Assembly (NCBI RefSeq): GCF_051414115.1
Contig: NZ_JBLKNZ010000001.1
Location: 2,728,001 to 2,792,000 of the forward strand
DNA length: 64,000 nt
Origin: Halovenus marina
GTDB taxonomy: Archaea; Halobacteriota; Halobacteria; Halobacteriales; Haloarculaceae
Reading direction: 5' to 3'
The notes beneath the pieces were generated by a model, which searched no databases, was not told the DNA's origin, and saw nothing but the letters and a program-made list of their open reading frames with translations. This document shows, piece by piece, positions 42,311 through 50,663 of the stretch (positions within the stretch are counted from its first letter, which is position 1; every line of letters starts with the position of its first letter). Made by a program: the position numbers and the translations under genes.

Positions 42311-42697
42311 CTAGATCAACTGTTCGAGGTGACGACGACGACCCGCAAGATCGATCTCCGTCTCGATGGTCGCGTCTCGTGCGAGTCGGTCGAGCACCAG
42401 AAGCGGGTCGACGCCCGCTCGCTCGACCTGTTCGTACAGCGTCGTGATCGCCGCGCGGTGAAGCGCCAGACTGTCGAGCAACCCCACGAGGACGGCCATG
42501 GGAACGGCCGCGTCGTGTTCCTCGGGAAACGCCTCGCTTATCTGTGAGAGGTTCGGCGGCGTGTCGACTGGTTCCTCCGTCGGATCCATCGACAGACAAC
42601 GGGTGCACATCCGGACGGTCGGCGCGCCCACTGCATCCGTCACCGCGTCCGGGACGGGCACCAGCACGGTCTTGGATCCACAGTCGGGGCAGGTCAT
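42311..42697 (-). CDS. Haloarchaeal zinc-finger protein (DUF6276-like)
   Basis: A 128-residue protein. Two CxxC pairs at the N-terminus (CPDC at residues 3-6, CTRC near 31-34) form a likely zinc ribbon. The rest is helical: SQISEAFPEEHDAAVPMAVLVGLLDSLALH, then a conserved VDPLLVLDRLARD segment. This matches, from memory, haloarchaeal DUF6276. It has no operon partners. Its function is unknown. Confidence 0.78.
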   Translation of the reverse strand: MTCPDCGSKTVLVPVPDAVTDAVGAPTVRMCTRCLSMDPTEEPVDTPPNLSQISEAFPEEHDAAVPMAVLVGLLDSLALHRAAITTLYEQVERAGVDPLLVLDRLARDATIETEIDLAGRRRHLEQLI

Positions 42698-42819
42698 ACG
42701 CTGACTTCCGCGGCCAGCATGATACCGCTTTGGGAGCGTCCAGTTTCTGTCCCACGTCGTGACTGCTCACCGGACGTGCCGACAGGTTTTAATCAGTGGT
42801 ACAGCGTAACACGATACTG

Positions 42820-43038
42820 ATGAGCACACGGCTGTCCGTTCCCGAATCCTGCACTCAGTGCGCCCACTTCGACCAGTTTCACAGCACCTGTTCGCATCCC
42901 TCGCGGCAGGCGATCGTACAGGAGTTGCGGGGCGAGTCCGACTGCTGTCCGATGTTTGCCCAGGTGCGCGCCGAGGCGATGCGTGATCTGGCGAGGCGCG
43001 TCGGAGATGGCGCTGCTGGCGAGTCAGACAGCAGATGA
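42820..43038 (+). CDS. Cysteine-rich 72-residue protein
   Basis: A small protein with six cysteines in the first 45 residues (CTQCAHF ... CSHP ... CC), probably a metal-binding knuckle, followed by a helix with Arg and Glu and a short Ser/Gly tail. A TATA-like TTTTAATC at 42786-42793 lies about 30 bp before the ATG at 42820. No family is recognised. Confidence 0.65.
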   Translation: MSTRLSVPESCTQCAHFDQFHSTCSHPSRQAIVQELRGESDCCPMFAQVRAEAMRDLARRVGDGAAGESDSR

Positions 43039-43085
43039 ACAGTTCGCGCCAAGACGGCCGTGGTTGACGAATAGTCCGACGCAGC

Positions 43086-43775
43086 TCAGTCGTCGGCAGT
43101 AACTGGCTCCTCGGCCGCTTGCTCCTCGGCTTCCCGCTCTGCTTTCTCCTCTTCCTCTTTCTTGGCTTTGATCTTCTTCATGCGGAAGATCTCTTCGCGT
43201 TCCTGCTCTTCGAGTTTCTGCTCAATGTACTCCTTGTTCTCGTACAGGTCGGGAAGGAGTTTGAACTCCAGGGCGTTGACGCGCCGTTTCGTGGTTTCGA
43301 TCTCGTCGAGCATCTTCTTCATCGCGGTTTCGACCTCGGCGGCGAGGATGATCGATTCCAGCAGTTCCTCGTAGGCGTCGGCGGCCTCGTCGATCCGTGC
43401 GCTCGTCCCGAGCACGCCGTAGCCACGCTCGGACAGGTCCTTGCGAACCTTGGTGGATTCGATCTGTGGGACGACGACGCCCATGATGTTTTTCGACTGG
43501 GTGGTGATCTCGGGGTGTTCCTTGAGCGCGGCGGCGGCCCCGCGAACGGCGACGTCGCCCTCCATCGCTCGCGCCATGTCGATGGCGCGCTGGGCCTCCT
43601 CGTAGTTGTCCTCCATGCCCGAGCGAACGTCCTGGGCCTGGTCGAGAATGTCCATAAACTCCATGATGAGGCCGTCGCGCTTTTTCTCCAGCGTGTCGTG
43701 CCCACGCTCTGAGAGTTCGATGCGGTCTTCGATCTGCATCAGATTCTTCCGCGTGGGTTTGACGTCTTCGGCCAT
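43086..43775 (-). CDS. atpD: A-type ATP synthase subunit D (central stalk)
   Basis: A 229-residue coiled-coil rotor subunit linking the AB catalytic hexamer with the membrane ring. The N-terminal motif KPTRKNLMQIEDRIELSERG and the C-terminal helix KRRVNALEFKLLPDL are family hallmarks; the last 50 residues are a Glu/Lys-rich tail. In most haloarchaea atpD follows atpB closely. Here it is separated from atpB by about 3.4 kb containing the bacteriorhodopsin cluster and two small membrane genes, and it lies 36 bp after the nearest one. Confidence 0.96.
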   Translation of the reverse strand: MAEDVKPTRKNLMQIEDRIELSERGHDTLEKKRDGLIMEFMDILDQAQDVRSGMEDNYEEAQRAIDMARAMEGDVAVRGAAAALKEHPEITTQSKNIMGVVVPQIESTKVRKDLSERGYGVLGTSARIDEAADAYEELLESIILAAEVETAMKKMLDEIETTKRRVNALEFKLLPDLYENKEYIEQKLEEQEREEIFRMKKIKAKKEEEEKAEREAEEQAAEEPVTADD

Positions 43776-43811
43776 TAGGGGGTGCTTTGGCGTGTAGCCA
43801 GTTAACCGTTT

Positions 43812-44033
43812 TCAGTCGCTCTCGTCGGCCTCGCGGTCGTGGCTGGCACGCTCCTGCCGATAGTAGTACTTCGAGGCGTAGAACGCGGCCGCGCCGAGCG
43901 CCCAGAGACCAAAGAGTACGGGGTCGTTTTCGCTCCCGATCAGGAGCCGTCCGGCCCACGCGCCGAGCAAGGCGAGGACGAGAACGAGAAAGGCGTTGCG
44001 CCCGGCACGCATCGTGTCGTCGGCTTCGACCAT
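43812..44033 (-). CDS. Small membrane protein upstream of atpD
   Basis: A 73-residue protein with two predicted membrane helices: FLVLVLALLGAWAGRLL at residues 15-31 and PVLFGLWALGAAAFYASKYY at about 38-57. The C-terminus is charged. The starts at residue 1 or 8 are both possible. It lies in the run of short-gap minus-strand genes between brp and atpD. Small membrane proteins next to atpD are seen in other haloarchaea (from memory), but the function is unknown. Confidence 0.75.
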   Translation of the reverse strand: MVEADDTMRAGRNAFLVLVLALLGAWAGRLLIGSENDPVLFGLWALGAAAFYASKYYYRQERASHDREADESD

Positions 44034-44085
44034 CGGCTACCGATACGCTCACCGGGCGTATACGCGTTCCCATCTCAGACGATCC

Positions 44086-44349
44086 TCACTCGGCGCTGGC
44101 AAGTTGGTTGCCACGGGCGACGACGTACAGCAGGATGACGCCCAGACCCACGGCGAGGATGAGTTGTGTCACCAAGAGCAGTCCGAACGTGAGGACGGAT
44201 GCACCCGGAAACAACATCGCAAGCAGCGCCGGAACGAGCGCCAGCGCGCCAAAGAGTACGATGAGTCCGAGCAGCGGGACCGCTTCCGCGAAGATCTGTT
44301 CGAGGTCCAACTCTCGTGTGTCGCGGTCGACGAAGGGACCGGAGGGCAT
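44086..44349 (-). CDS. Small two-helix membrane protein
   Basis: An 87-residue protein. After a polar N-terminus come two long hydrophobic helices: AVPLLGLIVLFGALALVPAL and VLTFGLLLVTQLILAVGLGV, ending near RGNQLASAE. The ATG at 44349 is chosen because the frame upstream (to 44613) is antisense to brp. It lies 41 bp downstream of brp and is probably co-transcribed. Its function is unknown. Confidence 0.72.
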   Translation of the reverse strand: MPSGPFVDRDTRELDLEQIFAEAVPLLGLIVLFGALALVPALLAMLFPGASVLTFGLLLVTQLILAVGLGVILLYVVARGNQLASAE

Positions 44350-44390
44350 GAATCGCACGTTCGGCGCTCTGTGGCTTGTGTATTCCGGTC

Positions 44391-45419
44391 TCACACCACA
44401 GGCCACGTCCAGATCCCCTGTTCGCGGTCGAGTAACGCGACGACAGCCGTATGCGGGAGCGTCAACACGGCGATTGCAACGAGGTACAGCCCAGTTGCGC
44501 CCGCGAGCGTCTCGGGGCTGCTGGTTACCTGCCATAGCACGCCGACGAAACCGAGCGCCAGCACCGTCGGAACGGCCGCCTCCAGTGCGAACCGACCGAG
44601 TGGCCAGAGCCACCGGTGTCCCGCGAGGTACTCGACCGAGCGCTCGTCGAGTAACACGACCCGGGCGATATGGCGTACCGAGTGCCAGAAACAGAAGTAC
44701 ACACCGACGGCGAGAATCGGGGGAACGAGCAGAAAGAATAGCCAGAGAAACACCGTCTCAGCGGCGTCGAGTCGCCAGGAGCGCCGGTCGCTCGCGTGCG
44801 CGAACCCGCGCGCGAGTGTACCGAGTGTAAGCAGTCCGAAGAGCCCAGCGAGTGCGAGTCGGGGCCGCGTGTCGAACAGCCACCACGCACCTGCAGCGCC
44901 ACCGAACGGTTCAACGAACGTATCCACGACAGCGCGATACGTCTCCGGAAAGCCAAACAGCGGGACGAGCATCGGCAGACCGCCACGGACAATAACTGTC
45001 AGGGCTTGCTGCGTGAAGTCGTCGACGTGGTCGGTGCCAAAGAGGTCACGCAGGGCGTAGAGGTCACCCTGCCCCCAGTGAAACCACGTCAGGGCGATGA
45101 AGACGGCTGCCGCAAGCAACGGACGCACGAACCACAGCGCGAGATACGCAGCGCCGGCGACGAGATAGAGCGCCGACACCTCAGCCACGCCGCGGAGGGA
45201 AACACGGCCTTCTCGAGCGCGCGGCAACGCCACGTAATCGACGGCGCCGTGGGGTAACCCGAAGACGACGACGCTCGCGACCAGCGGGGCGTACTGGGCG
45301 GTTGTCGGGAGTTCACCGACGAGCAGTGAGAGCACAGCGAACGCGGCGAGTGGCAGCCACCCGAGCGCAGTGACGGCGTTGCCCAGGAGCGTTCGAGCCG
45401 TGACGCCGTCTATCCCCAT
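44391..45419 (-). CDS. brp: Brp-type beta-carotene 15,15'-dioxygenase (retinal synthesis)
   Basis: A 342-residue integral membrane enzyme of the Brp/Blh family that cleaves beta-carotene into two retinals for rhodopsin. Metal-binding histidines lie in GLPHGAVDY, TWFHWGQGD, FWHSVRH and LPHTAVV, with eight to nine membrane segments. Its start overlaps the end of the lycopene cyclase gene by 10 bp. It sits in the bop-cyclase-brp module, so chromophore production and apoprotein are linked. Confidence 0.94.
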   Translation of the reverse strand: MGIDGVTARTLLGNAVTALGWLPLAAFAVLSLLVGELPTTAQYAPLVASVVVFGLPHGAVDYVALPRAREGRVSLRGVAEVSALYLVAGAAYLALWFVRPLLAAAVFIALTWFHWGQGDLYALRDLFGTDHVDDFTQQALTVIVRGGLPMLVPLFGFPETYRAVVDTFVEPFGGAAGAWWLFDTRPRLALAGLFGLLTLGTLARGFAHASDRRSWRLDAAETVFLWLFFLLVPPILAVGVYFCFWHSVRHIARVVLLDERSVEYLAGHRWLWPLGRFALEAAVPTVLALGFVGVLWQVTSSPETLAGATGLYLVAIAVLTLPHTAVVALLDREQGIWTWPVV

Positions 45420-46144
45420 CGGGCGATCACCCACCGGAGCAACACGAGCGCTTGCACGATAAACAGTGACGTGACCAGGAAGAAAAGCCCCTCCTCTATC
45501 GGCAGGCCACCGACGGTCAGCCCCGTCGAGTACGTCGGCGAGATGGTCCACAGCCCCTGCGCGATGGCGATGCGGTCGATACTCGACAGGTACACGACCG
45601 GCACGCCGACCAGCACGACGATTCGCCGCCGAATCGCGAGCAGATACCGCAAGCCGACGCCCCACTGGAGGGCAAAGACTGGCCCGGCCCACGCGAGGAT
45701 CGCACCGAGATAGAACGTCTCAGCAGGTCCGAGGAGCAATCCAACGCCGACGGCCCCGACAGCCACGCCAGCAACGACTCCGAGCAGTCGGTCACGCCAG
45801 CTGTGCCCGACAGTCGGGTCGGCGACGCTAGCGTACTGGAACGTCCAGACACTGACCAGAACGGTCTGGGCGACGATAAACAGATACTCGCCGAGGGGCA
45901 TCCACCAGAGACGCGTCGTGACCACGCCCTCGCCGTACCACCAGACGCCCCGCGCGATGAGGTAACTGTCCCACGGGATCGTGTAGCCGAGCGCGAGTGT
46001 GATCATGAGTGCGACCCCGCCGACCTGAACGCGAACGGGCTGGTGGTCGCCTCGACGGGAGATGACACTCCCCATGACGAGTATCGACAGTGGGATCCCT
46101 GCAAACACCGCCAGAAAGGACAGATACGTGAGCTGTGAAAGCAT
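45410..46144 (-). CDS. crtY: Lycopene cyclase (fused CrtYcd-type, membrane)
   Basis: A 244-residue membrane lycopene beta-cyclase of the haloarchaeal type. The two halves match the CrtYc and CrtYd subunits of bacteria. Conserved PWDSYLIARGVWWY appears near residue 58 in the first half, and PIEEGLFFL near residue 213 in the second. It makes beta-carotene, the substrate of Brp. Three to four membrane helices per half are visible. The ATG at 46144 is preferred to the TTG at 46147. It lies 80 bp after bop. Confidence 0.93.
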   Translation of the reverse strand: MLSQLTYLSFLAVFAGIPLSILVMGSVISRRGDHQPVRVQVGGVALMITLALGYTIPWDSYLIARGVWWYGEGVVTTRLWWMPLGEYLFIVAQTVLVSVWTFQYASVADPTVGHSWRDRLLGVVAGVAVGAVGVGLLLGPAETFYLGAILAWAGPVFALQWGVGLRYLLAIRRRIVVLVGVPVVYLSSIDRIAIAQGLWTISPTYSTGLTVGGLPIEEGLFFLVTSLFIVQALVLLRWVIARWG

Positions 46145-46224
46145 CAAATCTGGAGTGTGAGTACACGAGAACGGCGATGGTTGTAGTCTGTACGGTTATG
46201 TGTGGTCGGTCGGTTCCCGTGCGA

Positions 46225-46995
46225 TCAGTCGGCCGTCGCCGAATCGGCCGCCGCCGCGCCGAGCACCTCACGACCGGAGAGCAACAGGATGAGGCCGAAG
46301 CCGATCTTCGCCGTCAGGTCGAGCACCGCGAACCCGGCCGTCTCGACACCGAGTCCGACAACCTCCAGCCCCTCGGTTCCGATGAGCCACCAGGCCGGAT
46401 ACACCAGCCAGATCACCACGATGAGGTTCCGGAGCGTTTTGAACGTCGATGTCGCTTGACCGCCAAGCGCCTGCGCCTTGTCGGTGAGGCTGCCAAACAG
46501 CATGTACAGCAACACGAGCAGGAAGGCTGTGGAGACGCCCCACCAGATGAGGCGCTGGACTTCCACGCCGACCTCCGACATTGCGACCGCACCGACACCG
46601 GCGCTGGTCAGCGTCGCGAGCGCACCAGTCCCGATCATCGCGACGTCGAGACCGATGAGCGACGCCAGTTCGTTGCGTGTCGCCCCAGCGAGCAACCCAA
46701 GGTCGAGCAACAGTAGCGGTGTCGTGATGAGCCAGTCAGTGTATCTGGCCCAGTAGATGGTTCGCACTTCACCATCGATGGTTATCTCCGTCACGCCAAA
46801 GCCCAGCGCCATCGCCAGATAGTTTACGAACGCTATCGCGGCGATGAATATCGTCACGATGAAAAACTCCTGCATGCGTTCGTTCTTTTCGCCCCAGCCT
46901 TTGGCGATAAAGAACAGCATGCCGAGGAACATTCCCGCTGTGCCGACCCACAGCGACTGTTCAACCAGTGTGCCGACTTCGTTAGTTAATGCCAT
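46225..46995 (-). CDS. bop: Bacteriorhodopsin, light-driven proton pump
   Basis: A 256-residue seven-helix retinal protein. Proton-pump residues are all present: Arg84, Asp87 (Asp85 of Halobacterium salinarum), Thr91, Asp98 (Asp96, proton donor), Asp117, the release pair Glu208 and Glu218, Asp226 and the retinal lysine Lys230. The Asp-Thr-Asp pattern excludes halorhodopsin (Thr-Ser-Ala) and sensory rhodopsins. The C-terminus is short and acidic. It is the first gene after the atpB stop (168 bp gap) and the start of the bop-crtY-brp module. Confidence 0.97.
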   Translation of the reverse strand: MALTNEVGTLVEQSLWVGTAGMFLGMLFFIAKGWGEKNERMQEFFIVTIFIAAIAFVNYLAMALGFGVTEITIDGEVRTIYWARYTDWLITTPLLLLDLGLLAGATRNELASLIGLDVAMIGTGALATLTSAGVGAVAMSEVGVEVQRLIWWGVSTAFLLVLLYMLFGSLTDKAQALGGQATSTFKTLRNLIVVIWLVYPAWWLIGTEGLEVVGLGVETAGFAVLDLTAKIGFGLILLLSGREVLGAAAADSATAD

Positions 46996-46998
46996 ACA

Positions 46999-47048
46999 TG
47001 TATTAATATGCTACATAGTGTATTAATACACAGGCCTACATTATTTGG
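46999..47048 (-). promoter_or_regulatory. Promoter region of bop
   Basis: On the minus strand the perfect palindrome GTGTATTAATACAC (47018-47031) provides a TATA box about 29 bp before the bop ATG, giving a leaderless mRNA. A second TATTAATA copy lies 20 bp nearer the gene (46999-47008). Just upstream, 47034-47048 reads CCTACATTATTTGG, which keeps outer positions of the Bat-responsive UAS of H. salinarum (CC ... TTxGG); this match is weak. No bat gene is in the window. Confidence 0.5.
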
Positions 47049-47163
47049 GGGACTGATACTGCTGGCTGTCCGGTCGGATACCAGTCTGTCCAGTCTGGGT
47101 CTCGAGACGGTGTCGTCAGTGTGAGCGGAACCGGTACAGAGAAACAGCTGTGATGCTCGCCGA

Positions 47164-48576
47164 TTAGTCGTCGGCGGTGACGGCTTCCTGCTCGTCTTCG
47201 ACGTAGTACTCTTCGATGAACTCCTCGTCGATGCGGTTGAGTTCCTCTTTCGGGATCATCGAGAGCAGTTCCCAGCCCAGGTCGAGGGTCTCGTCAATCG
47301 AGCGGTTGGTGTCGTAGCCCTGCTGGACGAACTCCTGCTCGAACCGGTCGGCGAAGTCGAGGAATCGGTTGTCCCGATCCGACAGCGCCTCGCGGCCGAC
47401 GATGTTCACCAGGTCCCGCAGGTCCTCACCCTCCGCGTAGGCGGCGTACATCTGGTCGGAGACGTCACCGTGGTCTTCGCGGGTTAGCCCCTCGCCGATA
47501 CCGTCGTCCATCAGCCGTGAGAGGCTCGGCAGGACGTTGATCGGCGGTTCGATACCCTGCGAATTGAGGTCGCGGTCGACGTAGATCTGCCCCTCCGTGA
47601 TGTATCCCGTCAGGTCCGGGATCGGGTGGGTGTCGTCGTCGCCGGGCATCGTCAGGATGGGGATCTGTGTGACAGAGCCCTCGCGACCCTTGATCCGACC
47701 GGCCCGCTCGTAGAGGTTGGCCAGGTCGGTGTACATGTATCCCGGATAGCCACGCCGTCCGGGCACTTCTTCGCGTGCCGCGCCGATCTCTCGCAGCGCC
47801 TCACAGTAGTTGGTCATGTCCGTCAGGATGACCAGCACGTGATAGTCCTTCTCGAAGGCGAGATACTCGGCGGTGGTCAACACCAGTCGCGGCGTGAGCG
47901 TCCGCTCGACTGCGGGGTCGTCTGCGAGGTTCATGAACACGACCGAACGTTCGAGTGCGCCGGTTCGCTCGAAGTCGTCCATGAACTCGTTTGCCTCCTC
48001 GGCGGTGATACCCATCGCGCCGAAGATAACTGCGAACTCGCTTCCTTCGTCGCCCGCTTCCTCCTCCTCTGGCACAGTCGCCTGTCGGGCGATCTGGAGT
48101 GCAAGGTCGTTGTGGGGAAGCCCCGATCCCGAGAAGATCGGGAGCTTCTGTCCGCGAACGAGCGTGTTCATCCCGTCGATACCGGAGATCCCCGTCTGGA
48201 TGAACTCCTCTGGGTACTCGCGGGAGTAGGGGTTGATCGCGGCACCGACGATGTCCCGTCGCTCGTCGGGGACGATATCGGGGCCGCCGTCGATCGGTTC
48301 GCCCGTCCCGTCGAAGACCCGACCGAGCAGATCCTCGGTGACCGGCATCTTCATCGTCTCACCGAGGAAGCGAACCGACGCCTGTCGGTCGATCCCCTCG
48401 GTTCCCTCGAACACCTGGATTGCGACGTGGTCGCTGGCCGATTCGAGCACCTGTCCGCGACGGACTTCGCCGTCTGCGGTCTCGATCTCGACGATCTCGT
48501 CGTAGCCGATCGGCTCGTCGGTCTCGACAAAGACCAGCGGGCCGCTGATTTCCGAAATTGTTTGATATTCCTTCAT
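47164..48576 (-). CDS. atpB: A-type ATP synthase subunit B (non-catalytic)
   Basis: A 470-residue regulatory subunit alternating with A in the A3B3 head. The usual P-loop is absent and replaced by SGSGLPHNDLALQIAR. The central ATP-synthase block ITAEEANEFMDDFERTGAL and the IPILTMPGDDDTHPIPDLTGYI segment are typical. A C-terminal acidic tail ends EAVTADD. It is 2 bp downstream of atpA. Confidence 0.97.
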   Translation of the reverse strand: MKEYQTISEISGPLVFVETDEPIGYDEIVEIETADGEVRRGQVLESASDHVAIQVFEGTEGIDRQASVRFLGETMKMPVTEDLLGRVFDGTGEPIDGGPDIVPDERRDIVGAAINPYSREYPEEFIQTGISGIDGMNTLVRGQKLPIFSGSGLPHNDLALQIARQATVPEEEEAGDEGSEFAVIFGAMGITAEEANEFMDDFERTGALERSVVFMNLADDPAVERTLTPRLVLTTAEYLAFEKDYHVLVILTDMTNYCEALREIGAAREEVPGRRGYPGYMYTDLANLYERAGRIKGREGSVTQIPILTMPGDDDTHPIPDLTGYITEGQIYVDRDLNSQGIEPPINVLPSLSRLMDDGIGEGLTREDHGDVSDQMYAAYAEGEDLRDLVNIVGREALSDRDNRFLDFADRFEQEFVQQGYDTNRSIDETLDLGWELLSMIPKEELNRIDEEFIEEYYVEDEQEAVTADD

Positions 48577-48578
48577 TG

Positions 48579-50339
48579 TTAGTACAGCTCCCTGATCTCC
48601 GATTCGAGATCCGATTCGAGGTCGTCGACGTACGCCTCGTAGTCCTCCTGCACACCGATGCGGTTCAGCTGTGGCGCGGCGTCGATGTCGGTGATCTCCT
48701 CGACCGGCACGCCCGCGTCGAGTGCGTCGAACGCCTCGTCGTGGAACGTCTTGATCGCACCGAGGATTCGGTGGGTCTTGTCCGGCTCACAGAAGGTGTC
48801 CACCTCGTGCAGGGCGTTTTGCTGCAGATACGCCTCGCGGAGATATCGGGCGACCTCCAGCGTGAGTTGCTGGTCTTCCGGGAGTGCGTCCTTACCGACC
48901 AGTTGAACGATCTCCTGCAGTTCGGTTTCCTCGTCGAGGATGTCAATTGCCCACTGTCGGCGCTCGGGCCAGTCCTCTGCGACGTTCTCCGAGAACCACG
49001 GGTCGAGTTGGTCCCGGTACAGCGAGTACGATTCGTTCCAGTTGATCGCCGGGAAGTGCCGCCGTTCGGCCAGATCCGCGTCCAGCGCCCAGAACGTCTT
49101 GACGATACGAAGCGTGTTCTGCGTGACCGGTTCCGAGAAGTCCCCGCCCGGCGGGCTGACCGCCCCGATGACGGTCACGCTGCCCTCGGTGTCGTTGATG
49201 TTCTCGAAGGAGCCAGCCCGCTCGTAGAACTGCGCCAGTCGCGCTGCGAGGTAGGCGGGATACCCCTCCTCGCCGGGCATCTCCTCCAGCCGGGAGGAGA
49301 TTTCCCGCATCGCCTCGGCCCACCGCGAGGTGGAGTCGGCCATCAGCGCAACGTCGTAGCCCATGTCACGGAAGTACTCCGCGATGGTGATCCCGGTGTA
49401 CACGCAGGATTCCCGCGCTGCGACGGGCATGTTCGACGTGTTCGCGATGAGACAGGTCCGGTCCATCAGCGCGTTGCCCGTCGTCGGGTCTTCCAGTTCC
49501 GGGAAGTCCTCGATGACCTCGGTCATCTCGTTGCCCCGCTCGCCACAGCCGACGTAGACGACGATGTCCGCGTCGGCCCACTTGGCGAGTTGGTGCTGGG
49601 TGACGGTCTTACCCGACCCGAACGGACCGGGGATGGCTGCCGTCCCGCCCTTCGCGATGGGGAACAGACCATCGAGGATGCGCTGTCCAGAGACCAGCGG
49701 CGTCTCCGGACTGCGCTTCTCCGCCGTCGGGCGGGCCTCACGCACCGGCCACTCCTGGTGCATCTGGATCTCTTCGCCCGTGTCGAGTTCGACGACAGCG
49801 TCCTCGACGGTGAAGTTGCCGCTCTCGATGGCGACGACTTCGCCGCCGTCGGAGTCGGGCGGCACCATCACCTTGTGGTCGATGCTCGGCGTCTCCGGCA
49901 CCGTGCCGACGATGTCACCGGCTTCGACCGCGTCGCCTTCCTCGACTTCTGGGGTGAACTCCCAGGTCTTCTCCAGGTCGATCCCCGGAGCGTCGACGCC
50001 GCGGTCGAGGAATGCCGACCCCATCTTCGATTCGAGGACGTCGAGCGGGCGCTGAACGCCGTCGTAGATAGCGTCCAGCATCCCCGGCCCGAGGTCGACC
50101 GACAGGGGCGATCCGGTCGATTCGACCGGTTCACCCGGAGCGACCGCGGAGGTCTCCTCGTACACCTGAATTGTGGTCAGGTTCCCTTCGATTTCGATAA
50201 CCTCTCCCATCAGCCCCTCGTGACCGACGTACACAACGTCGTTCATCCGCGCGTCCAGGTCGACCGCGGTCACGACGGGGCCGCTTACGCTTTCGATGAC
50301 GCCGTCTTCACGGACGTCAGATTCTGTTGCTTGACTCAT
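48579..50339 (-). CDS. atpA: A-type ATP synthase subunit A (catalytic)
   Basis: A 586-residue catalytic subunit. The Walker A GPFGSGKTVTQHQLAK is near residue 240, Walker B DSTSRWAEAMREISSR near 337, and the non-homologous insert typical of A/V-type A subunits lies between about residues 120 and 200. No intein is visible, although this P-loop is a frequent intein site in haloarchaea. It starts immediately after the atpF stop. Confidence 0.98.
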   Translation of the reverse strand: MSQATESDVREDGVIESVSGPVVTAVDLDARMNDVVYVGHEGLMGEVIEIEGNLTTIQVYEETSAVAPGEPVESTGSPLSVDLGPGMLDAIYDGVQRPLDVLESKMGSAFLDRGVDAPGIDLEKTWEFTPEVEEGDAVEAGDIVGTVPETPSIDHKVMVPPDSDGGEVVAIESGNFTVEDAVVELDTGEEIQMHQEWPVREARPTAEKRSPETPLVSGQRILDGLFPIAKGGTAAIPGPFGSGKTVTQHQLAKWADADIVVYVGCGERGNEMTEVIEDFPELEDPTTGNALMDRTCLIANTSNMPVAARESCVYTGITIAEYFRDMGYDVALMADSTSRWAEAMREISSRLEEMPGEEGYPAYLAARLAQFYERAGSFENINDTEGSVTVIGAVSPPGGDFSEPVTQNTLRIVKTFWALDADLAERRHFPAINWNESYSLYRDQLDPWFSENVAEDWPERRQWAIDILDEETELQEIVQLVGKDALPEDQQLTLEVARYLREAYLQQNALHEVDTFCEPDKTHRILGAIKTFHDEAFDALDAGVPVEEITDIDAAPQLNRIGVQEDYEAYVDDLESDLESEIRELY

Positions 50340-50663
50340 TTAGTCTTCCTCCATCAGGTCGATACCGATCGCTCGCTTGATTTGGTCGCGGAGACCGCCA
50401 CTTCCAGCCCCGCCACCGAGCGTTACGAGCACCGGTTCGACACTCGTTTCGACGTCGCTTCGCACGTCACGAGAGAGATGCGACAGGTCCTCGTCGTGCA
50501 TGACGACGATACCGACATCCTCGTCAGCGAACGTCTCCTCGACGGCCTCGTCGAGCTGTTCGTCCTTCTGCTCGTCCGGTACGTTCGCGAACTTGCGGAC
50601 GCCAGCCAGCCGAAAGCCAGTCGTGAACTCCGGACTGCCGACGACTGCGATTTCCTGACTCAT
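50340..50663 (-). CDS. atpF: A-type ATP synthase subunit F
   Basis: A 107-residue rotor-associated subunit: EIAVVGSPEFTTGFRLAGV followed by DEDVGIVVMHDEDLSHL. It has the Rossmann-like F-subunit fold, acting in the central stalk with D. The start overlaps the atpC stop by four bases and it abuts atpA, so translation is coupled. Confidence 0.95.
   Translation of the reverse strand: MSQEIAVVGSPEFTTGFRLAGVRKFANVPDEQKDEQLDEAVEETFADEDVGIVVMHDEDLSHLSRDVRSDVETSVEPVLVTLGGGAGSGGLRDQIKRAIGIDLMEED

Noticed and set aside
46225..46995. Halorhodopsin or sensory rhodopsin
   Set aside because: Asp at both the 85 and 96 equivalents and the Glu release pair mark a proton pump; no transducer gene is adjacent.
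48579..50339. Intein in atpA
   Set aside because: The length is normal and the P-loop region is continuous.
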